From the NCBI GenBank assembly GCA_016711205.1, contig JADJTM010000001.1:62001-126000 (forward strand): a DNA stretch of 64,000 bases, read 5' to 3'. The translations under genes and the position numbers were made by a program. The notes below the pieces were generated by a model. That model did no database searches and was not told where the DNA came from. It saw nothing but the letters and a program-made list of their open reading frames with translations. Positions 53,001-62,481 of the stretch are shown here, one piece after another; position 1 is the stretch's first letter; the number at the start of each line of letters is the position of its first letter. Origin of the DNA: Micropruina sp. GTDB taxonomy: Bacteria; Actinomycetota; Actinomycetes; Propionibacteriales; Propionibacteriaceae.

Positions 53001-53712
53001 GCTCGAGCGCGGTGTTGTAGCACTCCGACGCGGCCACATTGGCCAGGTAGAGCAGTCGGCCGTCAATGGCGAGCCAGGCACCGTCGTCGACCGCCTGCAC
53101 CTTGTTGGCCACCGCCACGTGCGTGTGCAGGTCCGGATCTCCGGCGCGCGAATCACGGTGCGTGAAGGCAGCGGCGATCAAACCACGCGTCTCGACCTGC
53201 CGGACGCCGTTGCGTCCCCGCCGGGTGTACAGGGCCTCGCGTTCGATGAAGCGCAGCGCGTCCGCCACGGCCTGGTCGTGGCAACGCTGGATGCGCGCGG
53301 ACGTCTCCGGATCGGCCAGTGCCCAGAGCGCCGACACCGACTTCACCGGCGAGAACGTCAGGTCGTACCCGGCAACGCCCTGCCGGCCCGGACGCGAGTC
53401 TCGCGCGATGAACCCGGTCAGCTCCCGCGGGTTGAGCGGTGATCGGCCGAACCTTTCGTGGAACCGGTCCCGGCCCACCGCCGTCCGGATCGAGGCGCGC
53501 ACGACCTGGCTGACCGGAGCGCCCTCCGGATGGCCGTTGGCGCGATTCCACGCCGCGATCCGCCGGGACACCTCATCGGCGAACGCCTCACCGCCGCCGT
53601 AGATGCCCCAGCGCTGGCCAAGCCTCATCGCTTCCTTGAAGTCCTTCGCCGTCGCGTCGATGCCCAGTGCGTCGAGTCGCTGCCGCGCCAGCGGATGATC
53701 GCCGACTCCGAA
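50047..53712 (-). pseudogene. MobF-type relaxase/helicase, C-terminal part (separated from its start by an IS)
   Basis: About 1220 residues of a TraA/TrwC-like conjugative relaxase. The metal-binding HxH motif is in DLHTHVAVANKV (about residue 198), and the RecD-like helicase has Walker A IAPAGAGKTTAMNAL, Walker B VVIDEAGMAD and the late TIHGAQGLTVDS motif. The part with the catalytic Tyr is at 55166-55390, on the other side of the IS. Joined without the IS and one 9-bp copy, the protein reads QMQSLFGVGDHPLARQ in one frame, about 1290 residues. As it stands this portion lacks the nucleophile and has no proper start. Confidence 0.88.
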
Positions 53713-55165
53713 GAGCAATAGTCAAGACCTGTGGATCGGCGTGTCACGCGGCTTGTTGATCGCTTCCTGATTCGTGGCTCGGTTCGTCGTCTCGTTCGAC
53801 GAGGATGCCGTTCTTGAACGTCGCGCCGGCGCGGACGAGTGCGACGAGGTGGGGTGCGTTGACGGCGCGCCATCTGGCTTGTGCGGACTCGATGAGCTTG
53901 AACGCCATGGCGACCCCGGCGGTTCGCGAGCCGGGTCCCTTGGTGACCCGCTGCCGCAGCCGCACCGTGGCGAAGGTCGACTCGATCGGGTTGGTGGTGC
54001 GCAGGTGGACCCAGTGCTCGGCGGGGTAGTCGTAGAAGGCCAGGAGCACGTCGAGATCCTCGGTGATCTTCGCTGCAGCCTTGGGCCACTTTGTGCCGTA
54101 GTCGGCGACGAACACCTTCACCGCCGCCCGCGCGTGGTCCTTGTCCTCGGCGTTCCAGATCTCCGCGAGCGCGGCCTTCGCGCCGGGCTGCGCCGACTTC
54201 GGCAAGACGTTGAGGACGTTGGCGATCTTGTGGAACCAGCACCTCTGCTCACGGGTTTCGGGGAACACCGTGCGGACCGCGGCCCAGAACCCCAACGCGC
54301 CGTCGCCGACGGCGAGGACCGGTGCCCGCATCCCACGCCGCTTGCAGCCACGCAGCAGGTCGGCCCACGACTCGGTGGACTCGCGTTGACCGTCGTCGAG
54401 CGCAATCAGCTCCTTGGTGCCATCAGCTCGGACCCCGATCATCACGAGCAGGCACACCTTGTCCTGTTCGAGTCGGACCTTGAGGTGGATCCCGTCAACC
54501 CACACGTAGACGTAGTCGGTGCCGGCCAGGGGCCGCTTGTTGAACGCGACCGCCTCGTCTTGCCAGTCCTTGGTCAGGCGGGTGATGGTGGCCGGCGAGA
54601 GTCCCTGTGCCGAACCGAGGAACTGCGTCAACGCGGGCCCGAAGTCGCCCGAGGACAGGCCGTGCAGGTAGAGCAGCGGCAGCACCTCGGCAACCCGCGG
54701 AGACTTCCTGGCCCACGCCGGCAAGATGGCCGAGGCGAACCGCTTGCGCTCGCCGGTGGCCTGGTCGGTGCGCTTGTCGTTGACCCGCGGCGCGCGGACC
54801 GTGATCGCGCCGGCCGCAGTTGTCACCTGCCGTTCGTTGTGGTGCCCGTTGCGGACCACCAGTCGTCGGCCGTGCTCGTCGAGCTCGTCGGTGAACGCCT
54901 CGACGTAGGCGGCGACCTCGGCCTAGCGCTGCAGCCAGCATCTGCCGGGCACCGTCGCGCACGATCTCATCCAAGCAGCGACCCACCGGCCACCTCGTTG
55001 GACGCATCGGCGTCGTGAACTACCTTGAGCATGGGCACACCTTCCCGAGCCGGCGCGCCAACGCCGACCCCGATCAGAACTTGCATGGACTTCGATCTTG
55101 CTCGGGAGGTGCGCCCGCTTCACGTCACCCCGCCGAGAGCCATCCACAGGTTCTGATCATTGCTC
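53713..55165 (-). mobile_element. IS256-family insertion sequence in the relaxase gene
   Basis: A 1453-bp element with imperfect 24-bp terminal inverted repeats: GAGCAAT...ACCTGTGGAT at 53713-53736 and its complement at 55142-55165, 20 of 24 matching. It is flanked by a perfect 9-bp target duplication GACTCCGAA at 53704-53712 and 55166-55174. Removing the element and one duplication restores the relaxase frame. Size, duplication length and transposase all fit IS256. Confidence 0.92.
53744..55032 (-). pseudogene. IS256-family (mutator-type) transposase with two frameshifts
   Basis: The 371 residues below 54859 are a good IS256 transposase with DDE residues in YVWVDGIHLKV, VLAVGDGALGFW and TTNPIESTFATVR. 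The N terminus is broken: it starts at ATG 55032 (MLKVVHDADASNEVAGGSLL), shifts frame near 54970 (LDEIVRDGARQMLAAAL) and again near 54924 before AEVAAYVEAFTDELDEHG. Two indels so close together suggest decay or read errors. The downstream open part alone begins with GTG 54859 and lacks about 60 residues. Confidence 0.8.
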
Positions 55166-55390
55166 GACTCCGAACAGGGACTGCATCTGATCCGCGGTGA
55201 CCTGATCACCGGCATCCAAGCCGTCGATGCTGGCCAGGCCCGAGCCCATCCACCGTCCGGGCGACTCGCCCTTCTGCTCGTAGTAATCGGCCAGGGTCGT
55301 GTGGCCCTTGGTGGTGGAGTCCTGCGCGGCGACCTGCCGGGTCAGGTAGTCATACCCCGATCCGGCGGTCAGCTTGTGCAGGCTCATCAT
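55166..55390 (-). pseudogene. MobF-type relaxase, N-terminal part with catalytic tyrosine
   Basis: Begins MMSLHKLTAGSGYDYLTRQV, the hallmark N terminus of MobF relaxases, whose Tyr in GSGYDYL region nicks oriT. GAGGAG lies 7 nt before ATG 55390. The frame is cut by the IS at 55165; reading into the IS adds only EQ (with part of its end) and stops at 55157. Confidence 0.88.
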
Positions 55391-55654
55391 GATGCGTCTC
55401 CTCGCGAAAGTTCTCTCACCCCTTGAACCCCCCAACAGAGGCCCATTTCGGACAGCGAGGGCCAGATTCTTGGGAAGTCCTTGGGCCGCGGGGTCGGGGA
55501 AGCCTACGAGCGGTGCCCGTGGACGCAGGCACCGATGACGAGGTGGTGGAAGCGAAGAGAGACCTCATACCCCCCAAAGCGCTCAGAACCGCGTTCTCGG
55601 ACGCGCGAGTTACTGGTGGCGAGGTCGGTGGTGATCCAAGAGCTCAACGAACCC
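55391..55654. other. Non-coding region upstream of the relaxase
   Basis: No convincing gene. Being next to the relaxase start, it is where an oriT would be expected, but I could not identify a clear nick-site hairpin. It contains the relaxase ribosome site and, towards the right, the promoter area of the MNT gene. Confidence 0.4.
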
Positions 55655-55685
55655 AGTCATATGACTGTCATGCCGATCATATGAT
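55655..55685. promoter_or_regulatory. Two palindromic operators before the MNT nucleotidyltransferase gene
   Basis: AGTCATATGACT (55655-55666) and ATCATATGAT (55676-55685) share TCATATGA and are 20 nt apart centre to centre, about two turns. A -10-like TAGGGT lies at 55689-55694, only 6 nt before the GTG, suggesting a leaderless transcript with operators over its -35 area. The winged-helix part of the encoded protein is the obvious candidate repressor. Confidence 0.55.
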
Positions 55686-55700
55686 TGCTAGGGTGGTCAT

Positions 55701-56294
55701 GTGTACTTTGCTGAGCCATTCGGCGGCCTGATCCCGGGAGCGCGCGGAGCCGTGCTTGCAGCTCTGCTGCGCACGGGTGCTGAGCTGACCGGTCGGCAGG
55801 TGCATGGATTGGTCAGGGACGATTTCAGCCTCTGGTCGGTGCAGCAGGCGCTCAGCGCACTTACTGAGCTCGGAGTGGTGGAGACCCGGGCAATAGGCCG
55901 CGCGATGGTCCACACAATCAACGAGAATCACTACACGGTTCAGCCGCTACGAACACTGCTCGATCCGGTGGGTGCGTTGCGTGGGGTTGTTCGTTCGGTG
56001 GTCGACTCACGCGTTGTGAGTGTGATTCTGTACGGCTCAGTGGCCCGCGGTGAGGCACGCTCTGACAGCGACGTCGACCTGGCCGTCATCGCAGCCCCGG
56101 ATTGGGACGGTCGCGTCGAGCTCGAGGACGCCGTCCGCATCGGCATTGGCAACGACTGCGACGTCGTGGTGTTCACCCCTGACCAGTTCGACCGGCTGGT
56201 GGCAAGCCAGGACGAGCCGGTCGTGGGACAGATCCTCTCCGACGGCGTACCTCTTGTCGGGTCTCTGCCCCCGGTCAACGTCGGGGTTCCCTGA
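55701..56294 (+). CDS. Winged-helix plus MNT-type nucleotidyltransferase protein (antitoxin-like)
   Basis: A 197-residue protein. The first 75 residues resemble a winged helix (TGAELTGRQVHGLVRDDFSL, ALSALTELGVVETRAIG); the rest is a minimal nucleotidyltransferase with SVILYGSVARGEARSDSDVDLAV (GS...DxD) and a later Asp in DCDVVVF. MNT proteins are antitoxins that AMPylate or bind HEPN RNases. GTG 55701 is next to strong operators. The stop overlaps the HEPN-like ATG (TGATG). Confidence 0.8.
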   Translation: MYFAEPFGGLIPGARGAVLAALLRTGAELTGRQVHGLVRDDFSLWSVQQALSALTELGVVETRAIGRAMVHTINENHYTVQPLRTLLDPVGALRGVVRSVVDSRVVSVILYGSVARGEARSDSDVDLAVIAAPDWDGRVELEDAVRIGIGNDCDVVVFTPDQFDRLVASQDEPVVGQILSDGVPLVGSLPPVNVGVP

Positions 56295-56695
56295 TGGCCA
56301 CACTCGAGCAGCGGAACCACGCCAGGAGCTTTCTGAAGAAGGCGGAGGAGTACTTGGCCTCGGCAGAAGCCAACCTTGTCGCAGCGCGCTACACGGTCGC
56401 CGCGGGGGACGCCATTCATGCCGGTATCAGCGCAAAGGACGCGGTGGTCACAGAACTGACCGGAACGACCATCAAGGCGAAGGATCATGCGGTTGCCGCC
56501 AAGCAACTCGGGCAGGCTTTGGGCCATTGACCGAACGCAGCCAATGCCGAGAAGGCGCTTCGTGAACTGTTGTCGAGCAAGGCCGACGTCGAGTACGGCG
56601 TGACACTCATCTCGCCAACGAAGGCCGAGTCTCTGGTGCGACGGGCGCAGGCCCTCGTGGACGTTGCCACGAGAGTCGTCCGGCTCAACGGCTGA
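56294..56695 (+). pseudogene. HEPN-like partner with an in-frame TGA
   Basis: The frame MATLEQRNHARSFLKKAEEY... stops at TGA 56528-56530 after 78 codons (QALGH*), but continues in the same frame for 55 more sensible codons (PNAANAEKALRELL..., ending VDVATRVVRLNG) to a stop at 56693-56695. The whole 133-residue unit, all-helical with alternating Ala/Lys/Glu, fits a HEPN-type protein partnered with MNT. A single C-to-T change (CGA to TGA) would explain it. The toxin is therefore likely inactive, unless the TGA is read through or miscalled. Confidence 0.6.
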
Positions 56696-56925
56696 GCGAA
56701 TAGTGGCGACACCGTTGGTCACTCGTCGATCACGCGTTGCCCCAAGGCACCTCCTCGTTCATCCATTCGTACAGACTGTCGACGGCCCAGCCGCTTCGCC
56801 GATGCGACTGCTCACGATGCCGAGTCTGACGATGTCCACCGGACGCTGTCAGTCCTTCTGAATTCGGACCCTCCAAGTGCCACAGACCTCATGCATCTCG
56901 GGAGCGGGTGTACCAAGATGGCTTG

Positions 56926-57165
56926 ATGGCCTTCATTACGCGGTTCTCCAAGGTTCCTGTGGCCGCTGGTCGTCGGCACTCGGATTGTGAGTGCGGATGG
57001 AGCATCACCCAGCGCAACGGCGAGGTTGTCATGCAGCTCGACACTTATGGTTCGCAAGATCGGAAACTGGCTCAGAAGGTAAGCCAATCCATCCAGCTGG
57101 ACCGTCAGCGCGCTCAAGAACTCCTGGCGATCCTCGAGCAGGCGTTTCCGAGCCTCCGCCCGTAG
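56926..57165 (+). CDS. Small hypothetical protein
   Basis: A 79-residue protein (MAFITRFSKVPVAAGRRHSD..., with VMQLDTYGSQDRKLAQKVSQ and QELLAILEQAFPSL). The QLDTYGS...VSQ.IQLD pattern is familiar from small proteins near restriction and defence genes in actinobacteria, but no function is known to me. It begins 149 nt before the helicase operon and may be part of it. ATG 56926 is chosen over an upstream codon because MAFITRF is the conserved-looking start. Confidence 0.6.
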   Translation: MAFITRFSKVPVAAGRRHSDCECGWSITQRNGEVVMQLDTYGSQDRKLAQKVSQSIQLDRQRAQELLAILEQAFPSLRP

Positions 57166-57313
57166 ATCTGCCGGCTCGCGGGACTCTCGCGTGCAGGTAC
57201 TGGCTTGGTCGGCCTGCCAATGCGCGTAGTCGCGGAGGCGTGAGGTAGTGCGGCTTCACTCCGAGCCGCAGCCAATCCCAGTACAGTGACAGTAGCCCCG
57301 CAGGAGAGGTTTC

Positions 57314-60300
57314 GTGGACGTATTTCAGGTGCGTGACCAGGTCATTGACGACTATCGCTCATTCACAACTGCGTCCATCGACATAAAGGACTCGCGGCTC
57401 AAGGACCACTACCAGCGGGAGCTCGATGGCGACCGGCAATGGCCTGAACCATGGATCTCTTTGAATCCGGCATTCGAGAGCGGCGGCAGGATCGACGAGC
57501 TGGTCGGCGAGGGCCTGCTGCATCCCGAGTGCGACCGAATCTTCCGGGTGAAGCAGCACAGCGAAGACCCCGGGCGTGCACCTTTTACGCTGCACCGTCA
57601 CCAGCGCGAGGCGATCGAGGTGGCGCGCTCCGGGCGGAGTTACGTGCTCACGACTGGCACCGGGTCAGGTAAGTCGCTGGCGTACATCGTCCCCATCGTC
57701 GATCACGTGCTCCGCCAGCCCCGCACACCCGGGGTGAAGGCGATCATCGTTTACCCGATGAACGCGCTGGCGAACTCGCAGCGCGGCGAGCTCGAGAAGT
57801 TCCTGCGCAACGGGTACGGCGATGGACGCGAACCGGTTACGTTCGCCCGCTACACGGGTCAGGAGCGGGGCGAGGAGCGCGACCGGATTCTGGCAAACCC
57901 ACCCGACATCCTGTTGACCAACTACGTCATGCTCGAACTGGTTCTCACCCGTCCCGACGAGCGGGCCCGGCTGGTGAAGGCCGCGAAAGGGCTGCAATTC
58001 CTCGTCCTGGACGAACTGCATACGTATCGCGGTCGTCAGGGGGCGGACGTGGCCATGCTGGTTCGTCGCGTCCGGGAGGCGTGCTCATCTCCGCACCTGC
58101 AGTGCATCGGCACCTCAGCCACGATGGCCAGCGGTGGGTCGACGATTGAACAGAAGCGCACGGTCGCGGAGGTGGCCACCCGAATCTTCGGATCCGCGGT
58201 CATCCCGGAGCGCGTCATAGGCGAGACCCTCACGCGCGCCACGGCAGTAGACGCAGGCTCGAACGCCGACGCCCTGACCCACGCGGTCAGGTCTGGGTAT
58301 CTACCCGAGGACTACGCCGGGCTAGCTGCGTCCCCTTTGGCTTCATGGATCGAGACGACGTTCGGCCTGGCCACCGAGGAGGTGACGGGGAAGCTGATCC
58401 GGCAGGTGCCCCGCCGGTTGCGCGAGCATGCTGCACCGACCCTGTCTGGGGTGACGAATCTGCCGATGCAGGATTGTCATGATGCGATCCAGCAGGCACT
58501 CCTGAAGGGGTCGCGGGTGCGGCACCCTGAGACCGGACGCCCGCTATTCGCGTTTCGGCTGCACCAGTTCCTGTCCAAGGGGGACACGCTGCACGTGTCG
58601 TTGGAGCCGGAGCAGGACCGGTTCATCACCTCCAAGTACCAGGTTGCGGTCCCGTCGGCACCCGAGAAGCTCTTGTTTCCCTTGGCTTTTTGCCGTGAGT
58701 GCGGACAGGACTACGCCGTGGTCAAGGGGCTCACCCGGCAGGGCGAGACCATCTATGCACCCCGCGCGTCCCGCGACGTCACCGCGGGCGACGCCCTCGA
58801 CGGCTATCTGTACGTGTCCACGCAGTTGCCGTGGCCGGCTGACCCCATCGCCGAGGGACGCCTACCCGACTCCTGGGTAGGCCCCGACAGCCACGTGCTG
58901 CCCAACAAGGTGCGCTACCTGCCCCAACGGGTTCGGGTCGACACCGCCGGTCACACCGTCGACGTCGGTGGAACTCCCGCGGCGTTCATTCCCTCGCCGT
59001 TTACTTTTTGCCTGTCCTGCCAAGTCAGCTACGAGCAGACCCGCGGCCGCGACTTCTCCAAGTTGATCACCCTGGACGCAGAGGGCCGTAGTTCGGCGGT
59101 CTCGGTGCTGTCCACGAGTGTGGTCCGCGCCCTGCGAGAGATTCCTGAGTCGGAGCTGGCGGCCGACGCCCGCAAGCTGTTGACCTTCGTCGACAACCGG
59201 CAGGACGCCAGCCTGCAGGCCGGCCACCTCAACGACTTCGTCCAGGTCGCCCAGCTACGCGGCGCCCTGTACGCCGCCACAAGGCCACACCTCACGGCCT
59301 GACCCATGAGAGCGTCGCCGCCAAGGTGGTCGACGCCCTGGGCCTGGAGTTCGCCGACTACGCCGTCGCGCCGGACGCCGTGTACGCGGCCAGGACGCGA
59401 ACCCAGCGGGCGCTGCGCGAGCTGGTCGAGTATCGCCTGTACCTGGACCTTCAGCGCGGTTGGCGGATCACGATGCCGAACCTCGAGCAGACCGGGCTGC
59501 TGCGCGTGGGGTACGAATCCCTCACCGAGATCGCCTCCGATCAGTCCTTGTGGATCGGCGTAATGGAGCCCTTGCGCGATGCCCGCGACGGGCATCGCGA
59601 GGAGTTGTGCCGGATCGTCCTGGACGAGTTCCGCAAGGTGCTCGCCGTCGACGTCGACTGCCTGACCGAGCTTGGCTTCGAGCGCGTCAAGCGCCAGTCC
59701 TCCCAGGAGCTCACCGGCGTGTGGGCAGTACCCGCAAACGAGATGGGCGCTCCGGTCGGCATTGTCTACGCATTCGCCAGCCAGCCGGGCAAGGGGCGCA
59801 ACGACCTGCACCTGACCGGGCGCTCCGCGCTGGGTCGCTACCTGTCCCGCCCAAACCAATTCCCTGGCCAACCGCACAAGCTGGGCATCGACGACGCCCA
59901 GCGGATCATCCAGGACATCCTGGGGGTACTCACCCGGGCGGGGCTTCTCACCGAGGTCGAGGGCAACTACGGTCGCCGCGGCTACCGGCTGAAGGCGTCC
60001 GCCCTGGTCTGGTCGGCAGGGGACGGCACGAGCGCCGCCGCCGACCCGATTCGCAAGACCGTGGACGCCGACGCCGGCGGCCGGGTGAACGCCTTCTTCC
60101 GCACTCTCTACCAAGGGGTGGCCCGCGAACTGCGTGGGCTGTCTGCCCGTGAGCACACCGCGCAAGTGGGTCCGACGGAACGTGAGGAGCGTGAGCGCGC
60201 CTTCGGGAGGGGTTTGTTGCCGCTGCTGTACTGCTCCCCGACGATGGAGCTCGGCGTGGACATCTCAAGCCTGAACGCCGTGGGCCTGCGCAACGTCCCG

Positions 60301-62481
60301 CCTACGCCGGCGAACTACGCGCAACGCTCGGGTCGGGCCGGCCGGTCGGGGCAGCCGGCGCTCGTGCTCACGTACTGCGCGACGGGCAACTCCCACGACC
60401 AGTACTACTTCCGGCGCTCCGCGAACATGGTCGCGGGCTCGGTGGCCGCTCCCCGGCTCGATCTGGTCAACGAGGCGCTGCTGCGCAGCCACGTGCAGGC
60501 GGTATGGCTGGCCGAGACCGGCGAGAAGCTCGGCTCGCGAATGACCGACCTGCTGGACGCGGAGGGCCTTACCTCGTCGCTGGTTCTGAAGCCCGAGAAG
60601 GAGCGCGCGCTCGCCGACCCCGAAGCCATGCGGCGGGCCACGCGGAACGCGCAGGCGATCGTCGAGCCGATGCTCTCCGAGCTGAGGGCTACGGCCTGGT
60701 GGCACGAGGACTGGGTCGCCGACGTCGTCCGGGCTGCACCTCGCACTTTGGACGAGGCGTGCGACCGGTGGCGCCGCCTCTACCTGGCCGCGCTCGCCGA
60801 CCAGGACGCCCAGAACCGGATCGTTCTAGAGAGCCACCTGTCGCCGAGCGCTCGACGGGCCGCGACCACCCGCCGCCGCGAAGCGGAGAACCAGCTGCGG
60901 CTGCTCCGGAACGAGGACGACGAGTCGGGCCACTCTGACTTCTACACCTACCGGTACTTCGCCTCCGAGGGCTTTCTGCCGGGCTATAGCTTTCCGAGGT
61001 TGCCGCTGGCCGCGTACATCCCGGCGGTGCGCGGCACGGTCGGCTCGCGCGACGGCGGCGACTACATCCAACGCCCACGGTTCCTGGCGATCTCCGAATT
61101 CGGTCCCGGCGCGCTGATCTACCACGAGGGCGCCCGCTACGAGGTGAACCGCGTCCAGGTGCCGCTGGCGCAGTCGGGGCAGGCGACTGTCGACACCTCC
61201 GAGGCCCGGCGTTGCGGGGGGTGCGGCTACCACCACGACCGCCGGGCGGGGCTCGATGTGTGCGAGAACTGCGGCGAAGAACTCGGTGCCACCACGTACG
61301 GGCTGATGCAGCTGACCACGGTGTACACCCGCCGTCGCGAACGGATCTCGTCGGACGAAGAGGAGCGCCGTCGCGCCGGCTTCGAGCTGCAGACGTCTTA
61401 CCGGTTCAGCCAGCACGGCGATCGGTCAGGCAAGCTCACCGCCGAGGTGCTGGCCGACGGCGCGCCGCTGGCCGACCTGGCCTACGGCGACTCGGCCGAG
61501 GTGCGGGTCACCAACCGCGGGCGTCGCCGTCGCAAGGACGCCGCCGAGGTCGGCTTCTACCTTGACCCCGTGAAGGGCCAATGGCTCTCGGACAAAGCCG
61601 GCGCCGAAGCCGAGACCGATGACGGCGACGGTGACCCCGACGAGGCGAACTCACTCCGGGTGATTCCCTACGTGCGGGACAACCGCAACATTCTCGTGTT
61701 GCGGCTGGCTGATTCCGTCCCCGACGAGGTCGCCACCACCCTGCGCTACGCGCTGGAGCGGGGCATCGAGGCGGCGTTCCAGCTGGAGGATTCCGAGCTG
61801 GCCACCGAAGCGCTGCCCGATGATCAGCACCGTGGCCGGATGCTGTTCACGGAATCCGCCGAGGGGGGAGCCGGCGTCCTGCGTCGGCTCCAAGCTGAGC
61901 CGGATGCCCTCGCTCTGGCCGCCCGAACCGCGTTGGAAATCGCGCACTTCGACCCTGACACCGGCGAGGACCGTAGCCACGCCGAGGCGGGCAGCGAGCG
62001 TTGTGAGAAGGCGTGTTACGACTGCTTGCTGTCGTACGGCAACCAGTTGGAGCACAGGGCTATCGACCGCCACCTGATCCGCGATTTGCTCCTGCGGTTC
62101 GCAGGCGCCCAGACGAGCGTGTCGGCGTCCGGTCTGCCGCGCGGCGAGCACGCCGATGAGCTGCTGGCTGCATGCGACAGCGACCTGGAGCGCAACTGGC
62201 TTCGCATGCTGATGGCGGGCGACTTCCGGCTGCCGGACGTCGCGCAGCCGCTGTTGGAGTGCGCCCGTTGTCGCCCGGACTTCCTGTACACCGACGCCGG
62301 GCTTGCGGTGTTCATCGACGGTCCGGTGCACGACCGATCGGACAAGACCGCCGAGGACGCCGCGGCGGAGGAGCGCCTGCTCGACGCGGGCTACTCCTTC
62401 GTCCGATTCGCGCACGATGAGGACTGGCTGGCGAGGCTTCGCGAGCGCGCCGATGTATTCGGGGAAGGACGGCGCGCATGA
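57314..62481 (+). pseudogene. Giant DEAD-type helicase with DUF1998-like and nuclease-like C-terminal domains, one frameshift
   Basis: Two frames, 57314-59302 and 59326-62481, form one protein of about 1720 residues. The change lies near 59290, where ...LYAAT should continue KATPHGLTHESVAAKVV; one C seems missing. The first half has Walker A TTGTGSGKS (about 113-121), DELH (233-236) and GTSATM. The second has SPTMELGVDISSLNAVG and YAQRSGRAGRSG. Later come a four-Cys cluster (CGGCGYHH, CENCG), then CEKACYDCLLSYGNQLEHRA as in DUF1998/MrfA-type helicases. The last 120 residues (CRPDFLYTDAGLAVFIDGPV, LLDAGYSFVRF) look like a Vsr/DUF559-type PD-(D/E)XK nuclease. GTG 57314 has AGGAGAGG before it. 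The stop overlaps the next gene (ATGA). Confidence 0.8.

Noticed and set aside
55391..55654. A defined oriT with nick site
   Set aside because: Position is right for it, but no convincing inverted repeat with a MobF-type nick sequence could be picked out by eye.
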